A DNA stretch of 64,000 bases from Coenobita brevimanus (taxonomy: Eukaryota > Arthropoda > Malacostraca > Decapoda > Coenobitidae): positions 2,177,389 to 2,241,388 of the forward strand of contig JAVRFU010003718.1 in assembly GCA_032717465.1 (NCBI GenBank), given 5' to 3'. Numbering within the stretch: position 1 is the stretch's first letter; the number at the start of each line of letters is the position of its first letter. Under the pieces are notes generated by a model. It was not told where the DNA came from, did no database searches, and saw nothing but the letters and a program-made list of their open reading frames with translations. A program made the position numbers and the translations under genes. Shown piece by piece: positions 54,663-64,000 of the stretch.

Positions 54663-54737
54663 CCTCTCACAAAATTATGAAGACAGGTCCAGGGGCTTTC
54701 ACCCTGTCCATTTATTTGTGTTGACGACTGTACCTTT

Positions 54738-54800
<63 letters not shown>

Positions 54801-54830
54801 GTACTACTACTACTACTACTACAACTACTA
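54587..54830. repeat. (GT)n, (TC)n and (ACT)n microsatellites
   Basis: (GT)n lies at 54587-54660, (TC)n at 54741-54797 and (TAC)n at 54801-54826. The 100-codon ORF across them is an artefact. Confidence 0.95.
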
Positions 54831-54849
54831 CTATTACCATAACAACTAC

Positions 54850-54945
54850 TATAGTTTAGTTACTCTTCAGCTCTTCTAGGAGCTGCCTAGCATGGGCCAA
54901 CCGGCCTACTGCAGTTATCCTCTCTTCTTATGTTCTCATGAAAAA
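54850..54945 (-). repeat. Short interspersed repeat (SINE-like), copy 2
   Basis: On the minus strand GAGAACATAAGAAGAGAGGA, CTGCAGTAGGCCGGTTGGC and CCATGCTAGGCAGCTCCTAG match copy 1 at 43.42 kb. On this strand it is followed by the ACT/AGT microsatellite, which may be its tail. Confidence 0.7.
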
Positions 54946-55090
54946 GACCTGATACGAGGTCATAAAGTGTGACATCAGGGATAAGGGACTGAACAGGGAG
55001 GCTGCCAGAGATCAAGCAGCGTGGAGAGCCATCATGTGACCAAGGCTGACGCATGCAAGCTTATTGGAGCTTTTATAAAAGATACGATAC
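54946..55090 (+). mobile_element. Second RTE-like family, 3' tail
   Basis: GTGTGACATCAGGGATAAGG, CAGGGAGGCTGCCAGAGATC and AAGCAGCGTGGAGAGCC match the two tails at 31.38-31.60 kb. It ends near the GATACGATACGATC simple repeat. Confidence 0.65.
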
Positions 55091-55735
55091 GATCACAGTA
55101 CAAAGCAACTGATTAAGCAGGAAATAACTTAGTGTAGAATCCGAATGCAGTATAGATATCGCTGGGAAATAAGCCAGGAAAGATGTGATAAAGTGTAGAT
55201 TAGCTGGAAAGAATGGAAAACACAATCCACTGAGTGTCCACATATAGAGCCACATGGAAATTTATATTACACCACCGCCATTAAGAAACGCAAGAACGTG
55301 AGAGAGAGAGAAAAAAAAAAAGAAAAGACAATGAACAGTATAGAGATTCGTCGAGGTTCTCTATTTTCTGGGATTTTGTTTGTTGCAGGCACCGCCCCCA
55401 GCGGTGCCAAGCAGTCTGCCACACCGCGCCCCTACCCATAAATCCCCCATGCCCAGTCGGTGACCCTCAGTGTCGCTCTTGTGAAAGGTGGGTTCATATC
55501 AGCGTCCGTTACTCCATGGCGCCACGCCGTCTACTGACGCATCCAACACGCATCCCTACGCGCCTGTACCCGCCCGTACCAACGCCCAAGCGGCCGAACA
55601 ACGGTCGCCGCCTCTCGCTTAGTTACTGCTTTTCAGGGGGTCGGTGAAGGTGCGTGCCGCCCAGCTCCGCGGCGCCAGTATCGTCATATGGCAAGTGAGA
55701 AATACAGTATATTTGTTTCGCTGAGGATGGGGGAT
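55091..55735. other. Unassigned; GC-rich from 55380
   Basis: A short poly-A-like run (55310-55322) precedes GC-rich sequence with many CpGs. It has no convincing ORF. A retroposed or promoter-like origin cannot be decided. Confidence 0.35.
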
Positions 55736-55737
55736 AG

Positions 55738-56060
55738 GGAGAGGACTACTGAGAGAAGCATGTGGAGTTAAATGGAAAGACAGACTGACAAATGAGGAAG
55801 TGAAAGAGCGTTGTGGTGTGGATGTGATAGAAAGCTAGAAGTACACTGAGATGGCTTGGCTATGTGGAGAGGATGGAGAGAGAGAGAATAGAGTGTATGT
55901 GAGTGAGGTGGAAGGGCGGGAGGAGAAGACGGGGAGGCCGAGGATGAGATGGAGGGATGGGATGGAGATCTGAGAGAGAGGGGTGTGAGCTGCAGGGAAG
56001 GGCAGTTAAATGGAGGGCGGGGGGGAAGGGAGGGCGATAAGGAGGCGGTGTTTGTGGCCA
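55738..56060 (+). mobile_element. RTE-like LINE (family 1) 3' end
   Basis: GAGGACTACTGAGAGAAGCA onward parallels the end of the 16.3-16.6 kb copy: GACAGACTGACAAATGAGG, GTGGTGTGGATGTGATAGAA and GAGGATGAGATGGAG. The tail TGTTTGTGGCCATTGG lies at about 56047. The coding remnant is broken. Confidence 0.75.
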
Positions 56061-56289
56061 TTGGTGTAGTGTTAATAACTGTTCTTGCTGCATCTAATTG
56101 ATTTTATGCAGCATCAGGGAGACCTCATTTAGGGAAGGAGTAACTGAATGCTATATATGACCTCTCCAGTTCTAACTCCATCTTGTGCAGTGCTTGTGAT
56201 AAGTGGGTGCATAAGAGATGAAGTGGTATTAGAGGTAGACTGCGAGGTAATCTTGCTTTCATGTGTGTGGTGTGTTGGGGAGAGCATTT

Positions 56290-56815
56290 AAGATTGTCAG
56301 GTTGAAAGTATTGATCATGCTAGTGAGTCTCTTGAGTATATGGAAGAGTTTTGTCATTTGGGGCACCTGTTATGTGCTGGAGGTGGGGCTGGAGACAGCT
56401 CTGTGGCCAGAGTGAGGAGTGGTTGGAAGAAGTTCAGGGAGCTATTACCTCTCCTGACATGGAGAGGGTTCTCCTTTCATTGCTAAAGGACCTTTGTATG
56501 CAGCATGCATTAGGAGTGTAATGCTATATGGTAATGAGACCTGGGCAGTAAAGGAAGATGAGATCTGTAGGCTCATATGTACAGAAATGACAGTGATTAA
56601 AAGGATGTATAGTGTGTCCTTGAATATGAGGCCTGAGGGGCTGGTTTATGATTGAAGAGTTGAGAGAAAGGCTGGGAGTGGAGTGTATTGGTGTTGTGGT
56701 GATGAGGGGTAGATTGAGATGGTTTGGGCATGTGGAGAGGATGGAGGATGACAGTTGGGTGTGGAAAGTGAGAAGTGTGAATGTCGGGAATTGGGTTGTG
56801 AGAGGCAGACTGTCA
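56290..56815 (+). pseudogene. RTE-like LINE (second family) RT C-terminal remnant
   Basis: In plus-strand frames CHLGHLLCAGGGAGDSSVAR, VRSGWKKFRELLPLLTWRG, a TYGSETWAVKE-like segment and GRLRWFGHVERMEDDSW are the thumb and C-terminal motifs of an RTE-group RT. Several shifts and stops occur. It breaks off where the minisatellite region begins. Confidence 0.75.
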
Positions 56816-57000
56816 CACTTATAATAGCACTTCAGTTAACCGAGGAGGGAAGTACCATCTTAAGGTACAAAATTGTACAAATGCCTGAATTCACAGCAGA
56901 TTATCATATAATACTGCTTAGAGCTTATGAGAAAGCAGCATACAGAGGTGGTATATGGATGTAAATACGTAACTACAGTACATACCGTACATAACTCTGA
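56816..57000. other. Unassigned junction sequence
   Basis: A 69-codon ORF ends here but has no recognisable motif beyond the LINE part. Confidence 0.35.
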
Positions 57001-58290
57001 ACTTTGGTAGAGAATGCTAGCACACTTAACATCACCCTTAAGTCCCAAATCAAATGCCAATGTAAGCTCCAACTCAAGTGCCAACGTAAGTGCCAACTCA
57101 AGAGTTAACTTAAGTGCCAACTAAAGCGCCAACTTATGTTGCAACATAAGCGCAAACATAAGTCCCAACTCAAGTGACAACGTAAATGTCAACTCAAGTG
57201 AACACGTAAGTGTAAACTCAAATGCCAACTTAGGTCCGAACTCAAGCGCCAACTTAGGTCCCAGATCATATGATAACTTAAGTCCCAACTCAAGCGCCAA
57301 CTTAGGTCCCAGATCATATGATAACTTAAGTCCTATCTCAAGCGCCATCTTTAGTCCCAACTCAAGGGCGAGCTTAGGTCCCAACTCAAGCACCAACTTA
57401 AGTTCTAGTTAAAGCAACAGGTTAAGTCCCTACTCAAGCGCCAACTTAAATCGCAACTTAAGTACCAATTTAAGTGCCATATCAAGTGCCAACGTAAGTG
57501 ATAGGTGCAGATGTAAGTGCCAGTTCAATTGCCAATATAAGTGTCACCTTAAATGCCAGCTTAAGTGCCAACTCAAAGGCAAACTTAAGTGAAAACTCAA
57601 ATGCCAGCTTAAGTGCAAACTCAAGTTGTGACATAAGTGCCAACTCAAGTGTTTACTTAAGCTCCGACTCAGGTGCCAAATTAAGTCCCAAAACAAGTGC
57701 CAACTAAAGTCCCAGCACGTCAGTTTAAATCCCAACTCAAGGACCAACTAAAGTTCAAACTCAAGTGCCAACTCAAGTCACAACACAGGTTCCACTTGGG
57801 TCCAGACACAAGTACCAATTTAAGTTCTAACACAAGTACGAACTCAAGTCCTAACTCAGCGCTAACTTAAGTCCAAACTCAAGTGCCAACTTAAATCTCA
57901 TATCAGAGGCCAAGATATGTCCCAACCCAAGTGCCAACCTATGTCCCAACACAAGCACCAAACTAAGTCCCAACACAAGGGCCAACCTACGTACATAAGT
58001 CCTTACACAAGAGCAAACTTAAGTCCGAACTCAAGAGCAAAATATAGTCCCAACTCAAGCGCCAAATTACATCCAACTCAAGCGCCAACTTAACTTGAAA
58101 TTCAAGCGCAAAGCTAAGTCCCAACTCAAGCGCTAATCTTAATCCCAACTCAAGTGCAAACTTACGTCCCAACTAAAGTGCAGACTTAAGTCCCAATTCC
58201 TGCCAACCTAAGACCGAACTCAAGCGCAAACTTAAAGTCTCAACTCAAGTGGTAACTAAAGTCCAAAGTCAAGTGCCAACAAGTTGTCAC
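57001..58290 (-). repeat. 12/24-bp minisatellite, left (inverted) block
   Basis: The minus strand reads AAGTTGGCGCTT alternating with GAGTTGGGACTT-type 12-mers; the plus strand shows AACTCAAGCGCCAACTTAAG. Units vary at the third to fifth positions. 57120-57420 corresponds, inverted, to 62130-62360 and 58780-58960. 57500-58180 corresponds, inverted, to 60640-61190 (for example CAGTTTAAATCCCAACTCAA against the complement near 60960). Leu/Glu/Lys-rich or Ser/Asn-rich ORFs are translations of the repeat. Confidence 0.95.
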
Positions 58291-58740
58291 AAATTAAATG
58301 CCAAATTAAGTGTCTTAAGTAGCACTTAAGTGGCACCTAAGTTGCAATTTAGTAGCACTTAAGTTGCACTTAAGTGGCACAAAAGTGGCACTTAAGTGAC
58401 AATAAAGTGGCATTTAAGTAGCACGAAAGTGGCACTTAAGTAGCACTTTCAATGGGACTTAAGTAGCACTTACATGGGACTTAAGTAGTACTTAAGTGGC
58501 ACTTGTAGAATTAAGTGGCACTTAAGCTGCACACAAGTGGCACTTAAGTAGCGTTTAAATGGGACTTAACTGGCACTTAAATGGGACTTAAGTAGCACCT
58601 AAGTTGCCCTTAAGTGGCACTCAAGTTTCACTTAAGTTGCACTCAAGTGGCGCTTAAGTTGCACTTAAGTGGCACTTAAGTGGCACTTAAGTGGCACTTA
58701 AGTGGCACTTAAGTTGCGCTTAAGTTCCACTTAAGTGCCA
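58291..58740. repeat. Homogeneous 12-bp core at the inversion point
   Basis: CTTAAGTGGCAC and close variants repeat for about 450 bases (purest at 58640-58720). The unit contains the palindrome CTTAAG, so the array is nearly self-complementary. Orientation of the flanking 24-bp arrays flips across this block. Confidence 0.95.
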
Positions 58741-61190
58741 CTTGAGTTGGGACCTAAGCTCGACCTTGAGTTGGGACTAAATGTGGCGCTTGAGTTTTGA
58801 CTTAAGTTATCACATGAGCTGGGACCTAAGTTGGCGCATGAGTTCGTACCTAAGCTGGCATTTGAGGTTGCACTTACGTATTGGCATTTACGTTGTCACT
58901 TGAGTTGGGACTTATGTTTGCGCTTGAGTTGCAACATAAGTTGGCGCTATAGTTGGCACTTAACTTAGCTCTTGAGTTGGCACTTACGTTGGCACTTGAG
59001 TTAGAGCCTACGTTGGCACTTGATTTGGGACTTAAGTTGGCGCTTGGGTTGGGACTTAAGATGGTACTCAAATTGGAAATTAAGTTGGTGCTTGAGCTGG
59101 GACCTAAGCTCGCCCTTAAGTTGGGACTAAAGATGGCGCTTGAGTTGGGACTTAAGTTTGACCATGAGTTGACACGTGTGTGTGCTTGAGTTGGGACTTA
59201 AGTTGTCACTTGAGCTGGGACCCAAGTTGGCACTTGAGTTCGGACCTAAGTTGGCATTTGAGTTGGCACTAATGTTGTCACTTGAGTTGGAACTTATGTT
59301 GGCGCTTGAGTTGCAACATAACTTGGCGCTTTAGATGGCAATAAAGTTAGCTCTTGAGTTGGCATTTACGTTGGCACTTCATTTGGGACTTAAGTTGGTG
59401 CTTGAGTTCAGACTTAAGTTGGTGCTTGAGTTTGGACTTAAGTTGGTGCTTGAGTTGGAACTTAAGTTGGTGTATGAGCTGGGATCTAAGCTGGCCCTTG
59501 AGTTGAGATTAAGCTGGTACTTGAGTTGGTGCTTAATTTTTTGCTTGAGTTGCGACTTATTCTGGCACCTGTGTTGAGACCTAAGTTGGTATTTGAGTTG
59601 GCACGTTGTCACTTAAGCTGGGACTTAAGTTGACACCTGAGTCTGGACTTAAGTTTGCGCTTGAGTTGGGATTTAGGTTGGCGCTTGAGTTGAGGCTTGG
59701 GTTGGCACTTGAGTTGAGACTTGGGTTGGCACTTGAGTTGAGATTTGGGTTGGCACTTGAGCTGGGACTTAATTTTGCACTTGAGTTGGGATTTAAGTTT
59801 GCTCTTGAGAAGGGACTGAGGTTGGCGCTTGGTTTGGGACTTCAGTTGTCGCTTGAGTTGGGACTTCAGTTGTCGCTTGAGTTGGGACTTAACATGTCGC
59901 TTGAGTTGGGATCTACATTGGCGCTTGGGTTTTGACCCAATTTAGCACTTAATGTTTCACTTGAGTTGGGATTAATGTTGGTGCTTGAGATGCAGCATAA
60001 CTTGGCGCCTGAGTTGGGGCTTAAGTTGACTCATAAGTTGGGACTTAAGCTGGCACTTGAGTTGTAACTTACGTTGGCACTTGATTTGGGACATTAGTTG
60101 CCACTTGAGTTGGGACTTAAGTTGGTGCGAGTTGAGACCTTATTTGGCGCTTGAGTTGGGACCTGGTTAGCGCTTGTGTTAGTACCTGAGTTGGTACTTG
60201 TGTTAGGACTTGTGTGAGGACTTCAGTTGGCACTTGAGTTTGAACTTTAGTTGGTACTTGAGTTGGGATTTAAATTGGCACTTGTGTTCGGACTTAAGCT
60301 GGCACTTGAGTTGGGACTTGAGTTGGGACTTGAGTTGGCACTTGAGTTTGGACTTAAGTTTGCTCTTGAATTGGGATTTAGCTTGGAGGTTGAGTTGAGA
60401 TTTAGGTTGGTGCTTGAGCTGCGACATACGTTGGCGCTTGTGTTGGGACTGAGGTTGGCGCTTGAGTAGGGACTTATGTATGTAGGTTGGAGCCTGAGTT
60501 GGGACTTAATTTGGTGCTTGAGTTGCGACTTAGGTTGGGGTAGGACATACTTTGGCGCTTGAGTTGGGATTTAAGTTGTCGCTTGAGTTGAGACTTAAGT
60601 TGGCGCTTGAGTTGGGATGTAATTTGACGCTTGAGTTGGGACTATATTTTGCTCTTGAGTTCGGACTTAAGTTTGCTCTTGTGTAAGGACTTATGTACGT
60701 AGGTTGGCCCTTGTGTTGGGACTTAGTTTGGTGCTTGTGTTGGGACATAGGTTGGCACTTGGGCTGGGACATATCTTGGCCTCTGATATGAGATTTAAGT
60801 TGGCACTTGAGTTTGGACTTAAGTTAGCGCTTGAGTTAGGACTTTAGTTCGTACTTGTGTTAGGACTTAAATTGGTACTTGTGTCTGGATCCAAGTGGAA
60901 CCTGTGTTGGGACTTGAGCTGGCACTTGAGTTTGAACTTTATAGTTGGTCCTTGAGTTGGGATTTAAACTGACGTGCTGGGACTTTAGTTGGCACTTGTG
61001 TTGGGACTTAATTTGGCACTTGAGTCGGAGCTTAAGTTAACACTTGAGTTGGCACATATGTCACAACTTGAGTTTGCACTTAAGCTGGTATTTGAGTTTT
61101 CACTTACGTTTGCATTTGAGTTGGCACTTTAGTGGGCACTTACATTGGCAAATGAATTGGCACTTACATTTGCACTTGTTCTGGTGTCAA
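58741..61190 (+). repeat. 12/24-bp minisatellite, main block
   Basis: Plus-strand units are AAGTTGGCGCTT and GAGTTGGGACTT in alternation with many variants. Higher-order order is conserved: 58870-59520 corresponds to 62280-62975 with long matching runs of variant units (TGACACGTGTGTGTGC is shared). In one frame the repeat reads KLALELGL, in another SWRLSWDL. Stops interrupt all frames, so I do not regard it as coding. Confidence 0.95.
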
Positions 61191-61549
61191 CATCTTTTTC
61201 CATATGAAGTTGTAGTATCACACATCTTACATAATAATTTTTAAAACTGTTTAGTCATAATTAACAGTGTGTAATGAAGTGTGAATGATGAACAACCAAA
61301 TATCATTTCGCTGTTAGCTGTGGTATAGGAAGAAGGTGGATGGCAGACCATAAGTGCCACCCTGTTTCAATTATAAAATGAAGGTTAGGAGAAGTGAAAA
61401 GATACCTGAATAGTGCGTAAGTGTAAAGTCCTGGGGAACCATTTATTATGTTGGTATATGTGAATGTACTTAACGCCATTTAATAGAGGTGTATAATGTG
61501 TTAGTAGAGTTGTCATTTATCTCTACTTTTTGCATAAGCCCAGAGTATA
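61191..61549. other. Unique spacer inside the minisatellite
   Basis: AT-rich with no ORF. Perhaps it is the sequence into which the LTR element inserted. Confidence 0.4.
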
Positions 61550-61932
61550 TGTAATGCTCGGCACCTCACTTTTTAGCTGACCTCAGCACCGCGCCCTAGT
61601 CGGCTCGGTGAGTGTACAGCATCAGAAGCCGTTTTATAGTTATAAAGGGAGGTGGTATCGCTCTTACATATCTCTCGGGTCGCAGTTATATTATTCTGTA
61701 CCCAATAAAGAGAGATTTAATCTGCTCATTTCTGTCACCTTACGCTACCACTTAATAACAGACCAGCTTCCACCTTCTCGTGGCAGAGGACCTTGGGTGG
61801 GAAGTGTCGGGCAGTGACGGCGAGTAGCTGACGTGTACTACAGACAGTGTCGTCGATCCAACACGGTGGTCTAGTTATACTAAACAGCAGAACACTTAAT
61901 ATGTAGTCAACTGCTACTCCATAACGGCTACA
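61550..61932 (+). mobile_element. Solo LTR (Ty3-like?)
   Basis: A 383-bp segment starts TGTAATGCTCGG and ends ACGGCTACA, giving TGTA...TACA termini. It has a TATA-like TTATAAAGGGA at about 61641-61651 and the poly-A signal AATAAAG at about 61705. No gag or pol follows, so only the LTR and leader remain. A 5-bp duplication is not evident. The superfamily is not certain. Confidence 0.5.
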
Positions 61933-62019
61933 TTAAATTGGTGGCCAGCAGTGCGACGATACATTAAATTGGTGCTAGCGGTGGCACGATATTTAGTGCT
62001 AGCCGTGGCCCGATACACA
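61921..62019 (+). repeat. LTR-adjacent leader, three degenerate ~30-bp copies
   Basis: ACATTAAATTGGTGGCCAGC...GATA is followed by ACATTAAATTGGTGCTAGCG...GATA and TTTAGTGCTAGCCGTGG...GATA. TTGGTGGCCAGCAGTGCGAC resembles a retroelement primer-binding region. It ends where the minisatellite resumes. Confidence 0.5.
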
Positions 62020-62980
62020 CTTACCACTTACGTTGGCACTTGATATGGCACTTAAGTTGGCACTTCATGTTTGGATTTAAGTTGGCGCTTGAGTTGAGAC
62101 TTAAGCTGATGCTTGAACTAGAACTTAAGATGGTGCTTGAGTTGGGACCTAAGCTCGACCTTGAGTTGGGACTAAAGGTGGCGCTTGAGTTGGGACTTAA
62201 GTTATCACATGAGCTGGGACCTAAGTTGGCGCTTGAGTTCGGACCTAAGCTGGCATTTGAGTTTGCACTTACGTGTTCACTTGAGTTGGCATTTACGTTG
62301 TCACTTGAGTTGGGACTTATGTTTGCGCTTGAGTTGCAACATAAGTTGGCGCTATAGTTGGCACTTAACTTAGCTCTTGAGTTGGCACTTACGTTGGCAC
62401 TTGAGTTAGAGCTTACGTTGGCACTTGATTTGGTACTTAAGTTGGCACTTAAGTTTGGACTTAAGTTGGCGCTTGGGTTGGGACTTAAGATGGTACTCAA
62501 ATTGGAAATTAAGTTGGTGCTTGAGCTGGGACCTAAGCTCGCCCTTAAGTTGGGACTAAAGGTGGCGCTTGAGTTGGGACTTAAGTTTGACCATGAGTTG
62601 ACACGTGTGTGTGCTTGAGTTGGGATTTAAGTTGTCACTTGAGCTGGGACCCAAGTTGGCACTTGAGTTCGGACGTAAGTTGACATTTGAGTTGGCACTA
62701 ATGTTGTCACTTGAGTTGGAACTTATGTTGGCGCTTGAGTTGCAACATAACTTGGCGCTTTAGACGGCAGTTAAGTTAGCTCTTGAGTTTGCATTTACAT
62801 TGGCACTTGAGTTGGAGCTTACGTTGGCACTTCATTTGGGACTTTAGTTGGGACTTGAGTTGAGACTTAAGTTGGTGCTTTTGTTTGGACTTAAGTTGGT
62901 GCTTGAGTTGGAACTTAAGTTGGTGTATGAGCTGGGATCTAAGCTGGCCCTTGAGTTGAGATTAAGCTGGTACTTGAGTA
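62020..62980 (+). repeat. 12/24-bp minisatellite, distal block (segmental duplication)
   Basis: It repeats the order of variant units seen at 58780-59520, including GGTACTCAAATTGGAAATTA and GACCATGAGTTGACACGTGT, with a few percent differences. The block ends with TTGAGATTAAGCTGGTACTTGAG, the same unit as near 59505-59530. Confidence 0.9.
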
Positions 62981-62984
62981 TACC

Positions 62985-63080
62985 GGGAAGTTAGGGGGAC
63001 TGTAGCGACATGGTAGGGGACAGGGCGACATGGAGACGATTTGTTTGTGGCCACTCCTTACTCGATGAAGGCGTCTGGCT
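62985..63080 (+). mobile_element. RTE-like LINE (family 1) 3' tail
   Basis: GGTAGGGGACAGGGCGACAT and TTTGTTTGTGGCCACTCCTT match the tails at 15.64 and 21.40 kb. It directly borders the minisatellite. Confidence 0.75.
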
Positions 63081-63164
63081 ATAGACAGATATATAGAAAG
63101 AATTAATATTAAAGATAAGTATTAATCAGCATAATAAAAACAAGCATTTTATTTCGCACTAGAG

Positions 63165-63710
63165 CTCAGTTTTATTCGCCCCTGTGTGGAGTACAACTCT
63201 CATGTGTGGGGAGGCTCCCCACATACAGCTCTTCTCAATAGGGTGGAGTCAAAGGCTTTTCGTCTCATCAGCTCTCCTTCTCTTACTGACTTCCCTCAAC
63301 CTCTGTCTCTTCGCCGCACTGTTGCATCTTTATCTCTCTTCTATCGCTACTTCAATGGTCACTGCTCCTCTGAACTGTCTGCTTGCATCCCTCCACCTCT
63401 ACGACGGGTGCTACGCACCCGTCGTGCAACAAACTCTCATCCCTTTTCTGTCCAACTCTCTAATGCAAGTGTTAACCGTTACTCTCAGACCTTCACTTAT
63501 GCAACAGGTCAACTCTGGAATTGTCTCCCTCTGTCTATATTTCCTACTTCCTATGACCTCTAGTCTTTCAAACGCAGCGTGTCCAGGCATCTCGAAATAA
63601 ACGGGTCTTGAATTTGGCTCTTTTGTATTGTTTTTGTTTTTTTTCTTGGAAGGAACGGTTTGCGGGCTCCTGGCCTTTGGTTCCTTCTTTCTTGCATTAA
63701 AAAGAAAGAA
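63165..63710 (+). mobile_element. Jockey-like LINE family A, 3' end
   Basis: The ORF from 63186 (MEYNSHVWGGSPH, SKAFRLISSPSLTDFPQPLS, LFYRYFNGHCSSELSACIPP, ATGQLWNCLPLSIFPTSYDL) is a close relative of the 10-kb copy. A TAG at 63561-63563 replaces the Gln before SFKRSVSRHLE. The 3' UTR ends with GCCTTTGGTTCCTTCTTTC and an AAAGAAAG tail. 5'-truncated. Confidence 0.85.
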
Positions 63711-63905
63711 AGAAGGAGCTTCGAATCCCGTCAGTCACCCTCTAACCGTGAGAGGGGGAGGACGCTCGAGCTGTGTGTCTATTCTCAGTGTTGATAGTGT
63801 TTCAACAGCTTGCCCATCTATCCGAGATAAACAAAGGTAAGGCAGGATATTGTTCGTCAGTTCTTTGATACTGCCTGTTCTTTCAGTTGAGCCAAATCAT
63901 CTTTA

Positions 63906-63970
<65 letters not shown>

Positions 63971-64000
63971 TCGGCCAGTGTGTTACCATGGCAACCTCCC
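63711..64000. repeat. Spacer with (GT)30 microsatellite at 63909-63967
   Basis: 63720-63900 has no recognised feature. A GT run of about 59 bases follows, then unique sequence to the window end. Confidence 0.85.

Noticed and set aside
57121..62618. Many ORFs with KLALELGL or SANSSANLS repeats, suggestive of helical or antifreeze-like repeat proteins
   Set aside because: Every frame of a 24-bp repeat lacking stops would look like this; ORFs are short, end at random variants, occur on both strands and have no upstream signals.
1..64000. tRNA, rRNA or snRNA genes
   Set aside because: No cloverleaf, 5S or snRNA-like sequence was recognised by eye; a covariance-model scan would be needed to exclude short ones.

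Overview
The window looks like a piece of a large, repeat-choked arthropod nuclear genome, most likely a decapod crustacean. I infer this from the very high density of GT, CT, ACT and ATT microsatellites, the mix of CR1-like, RTE-like, jockey/Nimb-like and L2/Rex1-like LINEs, and the many TTAA- and TA-flanked DNA transposons. Nothing bacterial, viral or organellar is visible. There is no intact host gene. Three short exon-like segments with good splice sites and a cluster of cAMP-response elements hint at one minus-strand host gene with large introns, roughly between 35 and 22 kb.

Layout. 0-11 kb: a 5' piece of an RTE-like LINE (minus), two CR1-like LINE copies (plus), a piggyBac-type fragment, a (TAA)n block, a Tigger/pogo-type transposase interrupted by a perfect TTAA-flanked MITE and then by a jockey-like LINE, and the N-terminus of a piggyBac transposase. 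11.08-14.03 kb: a TTAA-flanked non-autonomous element filled with a ~197-bp satellite. 15.6-21.4 kb: a four-level nest, RTE-like LINE > Tigger-like element > L2/Rex1-like LINE > piggyBac-like element. 22-33 kb: LINE tails, four copies of one TA-flanked MITE family, a ~930-bp palindrome, a 39-bp minisatellite and two exon candidates. 33-39 kb: a long trinucleotide and poly-A tract, three TGACGTCA sites, a hAT MITE and degenerate satellites. 40.3-42.3 kb: a nearly complete hAT transposase. 43.5-45.2 kb: unexplained GC-rich sequence. 45.4-51.5 kb: a nearly complete I/Nimb-like LINE with gag-like ORF1, EN, RT and RNase H. 51.9-56.8 kb: LINE and transposase fragments among long microsatellites. 57.0-63.0 kb: a ~5-kb minisatellite built on a 12/24-bp unit that changes orientation halfway and contains a solo LTR. 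63.2-63.7 kb: another jockey-like LINE tail.

Almost everything with coding signal is a mobile-element protein, and nearly all copies carry stops or frameshifts. The most interesting structures are the I/Nimb-like LINE, whose EN domain follows ORF1 in the same frame after a single UAA and contains no methionine at all; the inverted higher-order minisatellite; the satellite-bearing TTAA element; the palindrome; and the nested insertion whose empty site can be read directly. Family names are recognised from protein motifs only. No alignment or database search was run.
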